Shown one piece after another: positions 34,079 through 41,759 of a DNA stretch of 45,137 nt; the stretch's first letter is position 1, and every line of letters begins with the position of its first letter. Source of the DNA: Thermoplasmata archaeon (GTDB lineage: Archaea > Thermoplasmatota > E2 > DHVEG-1); assembly GCA_003942085.1 (NCBI GenBank), contig DQIQ01000011.1:1-45137 (forward strand), read 5' to 3'. Under the pieces are notes generated by a model. The model did no database searches, was not told where the DNA came from, and was given only the letters and a program-made list of their open reading frames with translations. A program made the position numbers and the translations under genes.

Positions 34079-35511
34079 ACCATCTCACCTATCGCCCACG
34101 GCCCACCCCGTATAGTTGAAAAAAATATTCTTGAAGCATTTTCTTTTACGACAACAGGAAACTGACCAAATGGGAAATCCAGGGAATAAAGGGCGCCCTC
34201 CGCGACCTTCACTTTCCACAACAGCGAGTTATGATCGATCAGATCAATAGCAATGACATAGGTGCTGAAATGGTTTGAAAAGATTGCTTTGGCTGCGATG
34301 ATCAAAATTGGACGGGTTTTATTTTCACAGATTGTGATAACTGAACATGGCTGATGTTTTCCAGTTTCATTGATTAAACCGTCGATATCGACCTGTTCGA
34401 GTATCTCACCGCTCTCAAAGCTAGTCCTGTACAATTTTGCATTGGCGTTATCGATGATCCAGAAACTTTCCCGCGGGTCTTTTGCAAAAGAGCCGTAGAC
34501 GACATTTGGGATCCTTTTCACCCATTTTACTTCATAGGTGTCACCCTTGTCGATGACCGCACGAGCCTGCGGGTTTTTACCAGATGATGGAGTTAATCTA
34601 TCACTATCAAAGTAGATGGTGTCGTTAATCAAGAGCGGTGAGCCGCCACTCGGCCCGCCAAAATCGTAATGCCATGCAATCGTTATTCTTTCATCATCCA
34701 CTGATGCATCAGGGGATATATCTACAGCAATAAGGCTTCCGAATCTTTTAAAAAGAGAAAGGATCCCTCCGGTCGTAAACTGTGCAAGAACGTAAACCCT
34801 GTTCCCCTGCACACATGGTGTATTTATCGTCTCATAAAAACCATTCAATCTCGTTAAAATTCTAATCAAAAACGGATCATTTCCGTCATGCGTTTGGAGG
34901 ACTTTTGATGAAATCAGCCGACCGTCTGAAGAATTATACGCATAGATCGGACCGTTTTTTGTCGCGAGAACAAGTGAGCCGTCTTTTGTGATAACCGGGC
35001 TAATGACCAAGCCTCCGTACGGAAGAGGAGACTCCCACTCAAGGATGGTACCGTCTGCATCATAGTCGAAAGGATCCACAAGTACGATTTTTTTGTCGTC
35101 ACAAGCAATAATCCGATCATGGATATCGACCATTGGTGCTGATAAAAAAGAGAACGTGTCTAAAAGATGCCCTGATGACCAGAGGATGTCTCCCTCATAA
35201 TCATAGATGACGAGGTTATCTTTTATCCCCTGATACGTACACGCAACGATGCGACCGTTTCCCGAGAACCCCAGACCTAGAGATCCTGCTCTTTCGCTTT
35301 CTAATTTCTGATTATGCCAAACGATGCCGACATTATATTTAGGGACCGGTAAAAAGCAGTTATCAGACATGTTGCAGTCAGCATGCGCCATAGGACAGCC
35401 GACATCGGGGATCTCAAAAGGAACCTGAATAGCTGCAATCGTCGGATGAACAAGCAAAGATGTAAACACAAAGAGCAACAGGAGCTGATACGCCGAGAAA
35501 TATTTATTCAC
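34075..35511 (-). CDS. exported PQQ-like beta-propeller protein
   Basis: 478 residues from a GTG start. A signal peptide (to about 27) is followed by a Cys-rich stretch (GCPMAHADCNMSDNC) that may form disulphides or bind metal. The body is a repeat propeller: NLVIYDYEGDILWSSG, SPVITKDGSLVLATKNGPIYAYNSSDG, INDTIYFDSD and LYRTSFESGEILEQVDI fit PQQ_2/WD40-like blades. No enzymatic motif is visible. It probably binds a partner, likely the lipocalin-like protein with which it overlaps by four bases. TATA AATATTTATATGTG lies near 35530. Confidence 0.75.
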   Translation of the reverse strand: MNKYFSAYQLLLLFVFTSLLVHPTIAAIQVPFEIPDVGCPMAHADCNMSDNCFLPVPKYNVGIVWHNQKLESERAGSLGLGFSGNGRIVACTYQGIKDNLVIYDYEGDILWSSGHLLDTFSFLSAPMVDIHDRIIACDDKKIVLVDPFDYDADGTILEWESPLPYGGLVISPVITKDGSLVLATKNGPIYAYNSSDGRLISSKVLQTHDGNDPFLIRILTRLNGFYETINTPCVQGNRVYVLAQFTTGGILSLFKRFGSLIAVDISPDASVDDERITIAWHYDFGGPSGGSPLLINDTIYFDSDRLTPSSGKNPQARAVIDKGDTYEVKWVKRIPNVVYGSFAKDPRESFWIIDNANAKLYRTSFESGEILEQVDIDGLINETGKHQPCSVITICENKTRPILIIAAKAIFSNHFSTYVIAIDLIDHNSLLWKVKVAEGALYSLDFPFGQFPVVVKENASRIFFSTIRGGPWAIGEMV

Positions 35512-35865
35512 GCTATTAACTGATACATTATCACATATAAATATTACCCTCGGGCTAAAAATCGCTCATTCATGATATGATGACAGAAAAAAAATAAACT
35601 TTCATCATAGCAAATAAGCAGTGAGCGAAATAAATCGGTACGACGTTGGGCGAGCAGAATTCCATTAGGAAATGGTTGCACCACTCATTCTCAGGCATAA
35701 TATACCGCCATTCAGTAAGAATTCCTCTGGATACCTTATGTTATTCCTTTTTTTCTTTCAGTAATATTCGTATTAAAGTTTCTCGATTTTCCTTTTTCTC
35801 CTGTTTTTATCCCTTACAAAATATTAAATAATGAATCGTGGATTGGTATAAAGGGAGTATAATCA
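35512..35865. other. intergenic promoter region between divergent genes
   Basis: Besides TATA sequences for the propeller gene (near 35530, minus) and the FG-GAP gene (near 35823, ATATTAAATAATG), nothing coding is supported. A 61-codon frame at 35646-35831 has no promoter, SD or natural composition and was left out. Confidence 0.4.
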
Positions 35866-37698
35866 ATGATGAAAAAATTGATAGGCCTCATACTGTGCAT
35901 GCTGTTGATGTTCACGCCAGTTGTCCTTGCTAGTTATACCGGAATTGAAAAAAACATTCATCCTGACATTTCTGATCAGCAACCCTCTTTTTCCTCAACG
36001 TTGCCGAAGGTAAACTCCAAAGATGGCTGGGAATTGCAATGGAGCCATGCCTATGGTGGTATGGGTCATTCCCAGCTGGCACAACCGGTCGGGGATCTTG
36101 ATGCAGATGGTGTCAACGAAATCATTGTCGGCGGCTACGAAAACACAGGGATGTGCAGAATTCTCTCCTACGATGCTGTGCAACAAACCTATGTCGAGGA
36201 ATATTCATGGTACATCCCGGGGGGTTCCTATCAGATTCCAACCGGGGCATGCATTTTTGACCTCAATGAGGACGGAGTCCTTGAATTAGTTGTTGCATGG
36301 GGATACACTGGTGCAGATGGGGTCTACGCGTATACTTGGGATGGGACTACACTTACGACCCTTGATTGCTACAATGGTGTCGGTGTCGATTTCCTCTACG
36401 ACATCTTAGCCTGTGACTATAACGACGACGGTCACGTCGAGGTGATCGTCTCCAACGCACCAAACATGGGGACAAGCCCATGGCATGTCTATGCACTCCG
36501 CTGGGAGGCGAACCATTTCGTCGCAGAGGCGTTCTGGGCATGCCCCAATGGAGCGAGCTGCGAATGTCCCATGGCCTGGGGTGGTGATGTCGATAACGAT
36601 GGTAAAACCGAGATCATCGCAGACGTATCTAATGGTGGTTCTTTTACCGCAGGAACCTGGGTGTTAAATTGGATTGCTGACACAGAAGATTGGGATGCGG
36701 TACCGGTCTGGACGGACTACGGGGACGCAACGGTCTACGGTGACGGGATAGCGGACATAGACGCCGACGGCACACCAGAAATCGGTGTCGGAAGCTACGG
36801 CGGCACCCCCTCCGGATGGCTCTTCGAATGGAACGGGACCGGCTACGAAATGGTCTGGCATGGAGAATATCCTGGCGGAGAGCCGGTGATCGAATCGGTC
36901 GCACTCGGGGATGCGGACAACGATGGATCACAAGAGTTCGTCTTCGGCACCCAACAGGTCCATATCATCGGATGGAACGGAGACGCCTATTATGAAAAAG
37001 CGACCCTTACCGACCCGCAGTCCATGCTGGCTGGAATGAACATTGGCGACTTCGATACCGACGGGTCCAACGAACTAAAAGCATGTGAAATCATAAGCGG
37101 GACCGGAAGCGAATTCATCTGGAAATATCATGTCACCGATACCAATCCACCGGTCACTACCTGCACCTTAACAGGAGAACTGGAAAGCGACATCTATGTC
37201 AGCAATGTGACCGTCACCTTGACTGCGACCGATAATGGGTCAGGTTTAGATTACACGACATATAAACTCGACGCCGGTGCGTGGATAACGTATATCGCAC
37301 CATTCATCGTCGCAGACGATGGGAACCACACCCTGCTATTCTACTCCGTAGATAGAAACGGAAATACAGAACAACAAAAAACCAGCATGTTTACCATCCA
37401 ACAACATCCCCTGATTAATATCACATTACAAGGCGGCAAAGGTATCTCGGTAATCATCGAAAACAAAGGTCTGCTGCCGTTGAACAAAGTACCCTGGAAC
37501 ATCAGCCTCAACGGTGGTATCATCCTCAAAGGAAGCTCCAAAACAGGACTGATCCCTCAGCTCATCCCAGGCCAACAGAAAACCCTGACCTCATCAATCC
37601 TAGGATTCGGCAGGACAACCATTACGGTTTCTGTTGGTGAAACAAAAACAACCGCAAAAGGGTTCATCATTCTGATGTTCATAATCAGAGTACAATAA
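35866..37698 (+). CDS. FG-GAP/VCBS propeller surface protein with Ig-like and GGFGV-type C-terminal domains
   Basis: 610 residues: signal peptide (about 1-22), then seven calcium-binding-type FG-GAP repeats (GDLDADGVNEIIVGG, DLNEDGVLELVV, DYNDDGHVEVIV, GDVDNDGKTEIIA, ADIDADGTPEIGVG, GDADNDGSQEFVFG, GDFDTDGSNELKA) between about 70 and 410, a complete integrin-like propeller. An Ig-like domain (about 425-515; VTLTATDNGSGLDYTTYKL) follows. The last ~95 residues (GGKGISVIIENKG, SSILGFGRTTITVSV) are a divergent copy of the C-terminal domain in the proteins at 1-507 and 24240-25496, ending MFIIRVQ. Expected to be a surface adhesin or binding protein. Confidence 0.85.
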   Translation: MMKKLIGLILCMLLMFTPVVLASYTGIEKNIHPDISDQQPSFSSTLPKVNSKDGWELQWSHAYGGMGHSQLAQPVGDLDADGVNEIIVGGYENTGMCRILSYDAVQQTYVEEYSWYIPGGSYQIPTGACIFDLNEDGVLELVVAWGYTGADGVYAYTWDGTTLTTLDCYNGVGVDFLYDILACDYNDDGHVEVIVSNAPNMGTSPWHVYALRWEANHFVAEAFWACPNGASCECPMAWGGDVDNDGKTEIIADVSNGGSFTAGTWVLNWIADTEDWDAVPVWTDYGDATVYGDGIADIDADGTPEIGVGSYGGTPSGWLFEWNGTGYEMVWHGEYPGGEPVIESVALGDADNDGSQEFVFGTQQVHIIGWNGDAYYEKATLTDPQSMLAGMNIGDFDTDGSNELKACEIISGTGSEFIWKYHVTDTNPPVTTCTLTGELESDIYVSNVTVTLTATDNGSGLDYTTYKLDAGAWITYIAPFIVADDGNHTLLFYSVDRNGNTEQQKTSMFTIQQHPLINITLQGGKGISVIIENKGLLPLNKVPWNISLNGGIILKGSSKTGLIPQLIPGQQKTLTSSILGFGRTTITVSVGETKTTAKGFIILMFIIRVQ

Positions 37699-37714
37699 TC
37701 CCTGGCTCCTCTTT

Positions 37715-38920
37715 TTATTTCTCTTTCAACGCACTGAGATACAACCGTTTCGAGCTCTCCAGTTCCACATACCTTTTAAGGGCATTCAGCACCTCGGGAT
37801 CCCATCGGTTCTCTTGGATCACCCTCCCAAGAGCGGTCGTATCCAATTGACGCACTTCCTCCAGTTTTCCATACTTTCTCAGAACCAGTTCAAGTTCTTC
37901 CCGTTCCTTGCTGTTTTTCGCTGGAAACAAAAAACGCTCACTGGATGTGATTCTTATTTTGTTCTTCGATCCGAACACAACATCAGCTTTTTCTTTCTCT
38001 GCAAACGAAACAAGCGCTCCCTCCAGTTTTGCTAACTCAGCATCACATTGCAGATTGGCAAGCTTCTGAGCGTTCTTGACCTCTGCGTATCGATTCACCA
38101 GGACGACGCCAGAATCCTTCAGATATTCATTCGCAGGCTTTTCCTTGATCTTATACAGATGGGCCCACTGTGGACAACACGATTTATACTCGCACCACTC
38201 ACAGAGGAACCCGGGACTTGCCACAAAGCGTTCATCCTGCTCGATCATCTTTATCAACTGGATGGTATCCTGTTTTAACCGCTCCAGCTCTTTATCGGTA
38301 CGCGTCGAGTCGATCTCTTTATCGAACTTCAAGAAATGCCAGATCAAATGCACGTCCTTGACATCAGGATACTGATTCTTCACTCCAATCATGTAGAGCG
38401 CGAGCTGACGGTCCGAGCGAATATAGTCGACCATCGGCAACCGCGAATTCGTCTTATAGTCATGGATCTCATAATATCCATCTCTTGTTTCCGAAAGCCT
38501 ATCAATATACCCCTGTAACTTGTAATCTCCCTCACTATCAAGGGTTATACGGATCAACTCTTCCAAGGTAACTGTTTTTCCTTGATTGAACGGATGATAC
38601 CGCTGATAATAATCAGTGAGATATTTCTGAGCCATTTTCAAATAATTCTCAGGCCTGTAGTCTCCCTTTACAATGATGATGTCATTGCTCCAGTTTGCGT
38701 TCCACTCGTCCCTTAAAAAAACTAGCAGGTCTTCCAGGGTGTTTTCTTTCTGATGCTGAAGATCGCGATAGAGTTTTTCGAGAGCCTCATGCACACGAAT
38801 ACCAAGGAACGCTTCGACTGTCTGTTCTTCTTCTGTTTCGACCTTATCGATATAATGTAACTTGAATTTCTGTGGACACTGCTCATAACAGCTGAGACGG
38901 GAATGCGAGTAAACGGTCAT
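37715..38920 (-). CDS. RecB/Cas4-like PD-(D/E)XK nuclease with Fe-S-type cysteines
   Basis: 401 residues from ATG 38920 (38938 also possible). YSHSRLSCYEQCPQKFKLHYI supplies the N-terminal Cys; GIRVHEALEKLY, LQGYIDRL, YEIHDYKT (catalytic D...E-x-K region: Asp in GYIDR, then EIHDYKT) and RQLALYMIG give the nuclease core. EWCEYKSCCP supplies the C-terminal Cys cluster typical of Cas4/AddB iron-sulphur nucleases. An extra ~130-residue C-terminal helical region follows. There are no cas genes or repeats nearby, so a general repair-type single-strand exonuclease is more likely than CRISPR adaptation. Confidence 0.8.
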   Translation of the reverse strand: MTVYSHSRLSCYEQCPQKFKLHYIDKVETEEEQTVEAFLGIRVHEALEKLYRDLQHQKENTLEDLLVFLRDEWNANWSNDIIIVKGDYRPENYLKMAQKYLTDYYQRYHPFNQGKTVTLEELIRITLDSEGDYKLQGYIDRLSETRDGYYEIHDYKTNSRLPMVDYIRSDRQLALYMIGVKNQYPDVKDVHLIWHFLKFDKEIDSTRTDKELERLKQDTIQLIKMIEQDERFVASPGFLCEWCEYKSCCPQWAHLYKIKEKPANEYLKDSGVVLVNRYAEVKNAQKLANLQCDAELAKLEGALVSFAEKEKADVVFGSKNKIRITSSERFLFPAKNSKEREELELVLRKYGKLEEVRQLDTTALGRVIQENRWDPEVLNALKRYVELESSKRLYLSALKEK

Positions 38921-39035
38921 AAAAACAGAAAACAGCAATACTGGTTTAATGGTATCGAGCGTCTCATAACTTTTCTAGAGAATATAACCAAGAAAAAAAC
39001 CTTTGCACCCATAGTCCTGACAATTGATGTACCTC

Positions 39036-40145
39036 CTAGATTTCTTTGCTTTTCTCTGCAAGCCAGTCGTAGATCTTTGGATAGACTTCCTCTCGCGCAT
39101 GAATCCCTAAATTAAGATCAAGATGTCCGTAATCTGCACGATATCCCGCGTCTTTGGAAAACTCTAGATACGTCACATCTGAACTGCCGACATGGTCCTT
39201 CACATACAGCATATCTGTCTTTGGCGCCATCTTGTCATGACCACCCCCGATCACCAGCAGTGGGGCAGAAAAACGATACAGATTCTCCGTGTAGCTATAC
39301 GGGGTCAGCACTTTCTTCATCCCAGGGACTCGTCCGAAGATATCATACAACCACGGGTACCGCGGATATCGACAGAACGTCATATGCTTAAAGAACAGTG
39401 AAAACTGAGAGAGGACCTTTGAGGAAAGAATTCCAGAAAGTCCCCCATGCATATAGGTGTGCAACACTGCTGGGTCGACATTCTCAAGGTTCACCCCCAT
39501 ACCCTTGAAATGATGTGCAATCTCATTTGATCTCTCCATTATTTCCGTGATTCGAATCGGAATGGATATATTGCGCGGGGTGACCCTGGTGATGAACTCA
39601 AGGAACACGCTACTCTTCCCAAAGACGACCGGGGAACCTATCGTGACGACCCCCCTCAGGTTCCTCTTGGCCTCCATGGTCTGACCGTACGCATAAGCAA
39701 TCATCCCGCCCATGCTCTTCCCCACCCAGAAAACCGGTGGTGCGTCCTGTTTTTTCTCCTTGTACCAATGTTGCACACGGTCAACGATCGCGGGGACGTC
39801 TTTGTCGATGTAGTCATCGACACACCAGCGGTACCGCTCAGGATTCTGTCGAGGGTCAAATGTAGGCTGTCCGCCTCCTCGCAGCTCCGGCACCCAGACA
39901 TCAAAGTTTGGTCTGCCGTCAGGTCGCTGCTGTGCGAGGAACGCCGCAAGGCTATACCGTTCCCATTCGCTTGTGCCTGGCTCCCCGAAATCACAACTGT
40001 TTTTATTCGCAGCAAGACCATGGCACAGGATGACCGGAAACCGGGCGACATCCGTGCCTTCAGGAAGATAGTGAAAAACCTGAAGATTCCACCCGTCAGA
40101 GGTCCTCGCCGTCACGATCTCCCGGTGTATCTCCTTTTGTTCCAT
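39036..40145 (-). CDS. alpha/beta hydrolase (lipase / PhaC-like)
   Basis: 369 residues, no signal peptide. FPVILCHGLAANKNS (oxyanion region), FWVGKSMGGMIAYAYG (nucleophile Ser near 145), LVIGGGHDKMAPKTD (Asp near 303) and ADYGHLDLNLGIHAREEVYP (His near 340) form a complete triad. The fold and the GHLDL...EVYPKIYDWL end resemble acid-lipase and class III PHA-synthase-related hydrolases; the nucleophile is Ser rather than Cys, so esterase or lipase activity is more likely. Cytosolic. It ends 116 bases before the start of the nuclease gene. Confidence 0.8.
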   Translation of the reverse strand: MEQKEIHREIVTARTSDGWNLQVFHYLPEGTDVARFPVILCHGLAANKNSCDFGEPGTSEWERYSLAAFLAQQRPDGRPNFDVWVPELRGGGQPTFDPRQNPERYRWCVDDYIDKDVPAIVDRVQHWYKEKKQDAPPVFWVGKSMGGMIAYAYGQTMEAKRNLRGVVTIGSPVVFGKSSVFLEFITRVTPRNISIPIRITEIMERSNEIAHHFKGMGVNLENVDPAVLHTYMHGGLSGILSSKVLSQFSLFFKHMTFCRYPRYPWLYDIFGRVPGMKKVLTPYSYTENLYRFSAPLLVIGGGHDKMAPKTDMLYVKDHVGSSDVTYLEFSKDAGYRADYGHLDLNLGIHAREEVYPKIYDWLAEKSKEI

Positions 40146-40295
40146 ACTTCCCTAAAACACGTCGCCATAGAAAAATTCGACCTTCCTTCTTCTCTTCTAA
40201 AGATTCCTGTCCATCCACGATCTGCTATCAAGAAAAGAATAAATGTTCTCTTGCCTAAAATCCAGCACCTTATATTCACAAGATGCTAGCCTTTC

Positions 40296-40436
40296 TTATC
40301 GTTCATCGTCGCAGTGAAAACAATAAAACCGTTCGAAATCGTAGCTTACCTTCATTTCGTTCTGACCGAATGTCTTTCCACAACTGGCACAATTATTTTC
40401 TTTTTGCTTTTGAGTAGTTCTTGATTTGTTCTGCAT
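40296..40436 (-). CDS. 46-residue zinc-ribbon mini-protein
   Basis: A short frame reading MQNKSRTTQKQKENNCASC, then FYCFHCDDER: two CxxC knuckles separated by about 22 residues, with a basic N-terminus. The SD-like GGTGAGGGAG ends directly before the ATG. Function unknown; nucleic-acid binding is plausible. RNA element copy C lies upstream in the same orientation. Confidence 0.55.
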   Translation of the reverse strand: MQNKSRTTQKQKENNCASCGKTFGQNEMKVSYDFERFYCFHCDDER

Positions 40437-40657
40437 CTCCCTCACCATCCATGTTGGTTTCTTGGTAGAAGTTCAGCATGTATGGAGATGCTGTATATAT
40501 CCCTTTTCATCTGGTTTGTACCACAGTGCCATCAAAAACAATAAGCTGCCCGTAGAAAAAAAAGGTTTCTTGCTGTTTGTTTTTTTCCACATCTTTTTCC
40601 TCTTCTTCTTTCCTGCCCTGTCTTGTTTTGACCTGATTTTTTTCGTATCAAAATGAA

Positions 40658-40722
40658 GGGTCTGGGCTTAAAAGTCTGGGAGGAAAGAATGCAAAAAAAA
40701 ACATTCATTAAGGCCCAGACCC
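40658..40722 (-). ncRNA. candidate small structured RNA, copy C
   Basis: Read on the minus strand, the 65-base element begins GGGTCTGGGC and ends GCCCAGACCC, a perfect ten-pair closing stem. An inner hairpin GAATG-(ten-base T-rich loop)-CATTC (40687-40706) follows, then the box CTTTCCTCCCAGA (40675-40687). TTTATCTAC (40744-40752, minus) stands exactly 21 bases before the first G, as in copies A and B. It lies between two mini zinc-ribbon genes, in the 479-base stretch 40437-40915 that otherwise holds no supported gene. Confidence 0.55.
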
Positions 40723-40881
40723 ACTTATTAATATAGATATCAAGTAGATAAATTTATCTGTGAATCCAACGGTGTTGATTGATTCTTCTTTATAGTCCCT
40801 CTCGAGGGTTTGCAGAACTATTTGAGGATAAAAAACAAAAAAAGACCAATGACATTGTCTACGGGTCTCTCATGATCATTT

Positions 40882-40904
40882 TTCACTGACCTTACGGCAG
40901 TGAA
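40882..40904. terminator. hairpin downstream of the 40916-41050 gene
   Basis: TTCACTG (40882-40888) and CAGTGAA (40898-40904) form a 7-bp stem with a nine-base loop just after the stop of the minus-strand zinc-ribbon gene. It could terminate or protect that transcript. Confidence 0.4.
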
Positions 40905-40915
40905 TGAAAAAGCAA

Positions 40916-41050
40916 TTACCAGTCAAGAGGTCCCCAGTTACGACTTTGGCACTTCGGGCACACATAGGTCGTCGCACCCTTGTTATCCTGGATTTTCACC
41001 GGTGCGATAAATTTCGTTTCGCATTTTTTGCATTTGTAAAAGTTCACCAT
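40916..41050 (-). CDS. 44-residue zinc-ribbon mini-protein
   Basis: MVNFYKCKKCETKFIAPV, then YVCPKCQSRNWGPLDW: a compact CxxC...CxxC ribbon similar in length to archaeal stand-alone ribbons (rubredoxin- or transcription-factor-like). There is no SD. AT-rich TATA candidates (GCATAAAAAAGG, minus strand near 41090) suggest a short leader. The composition and the clean ribbon support a real gene. Function unknown. Confidence 0.6.
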   Translation of the reverse strand: MVNFYKCKKCETKFIAPVKIQDNKGATTYVCPKCQSRNWGPLDW

Positions 41051-41181
41051 TCTAAAAAAAAAGAACGAGTCCGACTTAAAAAACCTTTTTTATGCACAAC
41101 CGACCACCGCATGAAACAAAAACAGACTCTTTTTCAAACATTTTTTAAATAGATAACTCCCTTACGATATGACATGGAACG

Positions 41182-41730
41182 GTGAATCACTTGCCAAAAA
41201 AGACGACCTTACAACCCAATACCCCTGAAGAAAAAAATATCGGACAGCGGGAGATAAAAATATTAAACGTGCTCTGCAACACCTCCCTTTTACTCATGGC
41301 TGCGATGACCGAAGCATTTTCAGAGATGTTTACCGACCTTTCAAAAGAAATGGTCACTGCTCTAACCGCAAGTCTTGGCACAGCAGAGAACAGCGTAAAA
41401 GACAGCACAAGAAATATCGACGTACTGCAAAAAAAACTCCCGCAGCATCTGAGAAAAGAGCTTATTACGATGAAAAAAGAGTTTACCACCCAGCTTAAGG
41501 AAAAAAGAGACGAAATCGGACTACTCCTCGCAGATCCGCGGTTCGACCGCGGCATTACCATCGTTGAACGCACACCACTCAATCTCCCCAAACTAACTCA
41601 AGACCTTGACGAACGCTCGCTTCTTGGTTACCTTGCTCTCCTGCAAGCAAGCGACCCACGGTTCACCACGATGATCCAAGAACTTTTCGAATGGATGAAG
41701 ACCCTACCCCAACCAGAGATAAAAAAATAA
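41182..41730 (+). CDS. helical/coiled-coil protein of unknown function
   Basis: 182 residues, predicted almost entirely helical: REIKILNVLCNTSLLLMAAMTEAFSE-type amphipathic helix, then LQKKLPQHLRKELITMKKEFTTQLKEKRDEIG coiled coil, then a C-terminal helical pair. No signal peptide. The GTG at 41182 is the first usable start; TTG 41191 with GGTGA just upstream is an alternative. A TATA-like TTTTTTAAATAG lies near 41140-41151. No family recognised. Confidence 0.6.
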   Translation: MNHLPKKTTLQPNTPEEKNIGQREIKILNVLCNTSLLLMAAMTEAFSEMFTDLSKEMVTALTASLGTAENSVKDSTRNIDVLQKKLPQHLRKELITMKKEFTTQLKEKRDEIGLLLADPRFDRGITIVERTPLNLPKLTQDLDERSLLGYLALLQASDPRFTTMIQELFEWMKTLPQPEIKK

Positions 41731-41759
41731 ATAAAAAAAAGAAAAAAGGTGATGAGTCC

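Noticed and set aside
35646-35831. 61-codon plus-strand frame in the intergenic region
   Set aside because: No SD or TATA at a useful distance, and an unnatural Phe/Ser-rich composition.
37715-38920. CRISPR adaptation locus (Cas4-like nuclease)
   Set aside because: No repeat-spacer array or other cas genes occur in the window; the RecB-like nuclease alone is not evidence of CRISPR.
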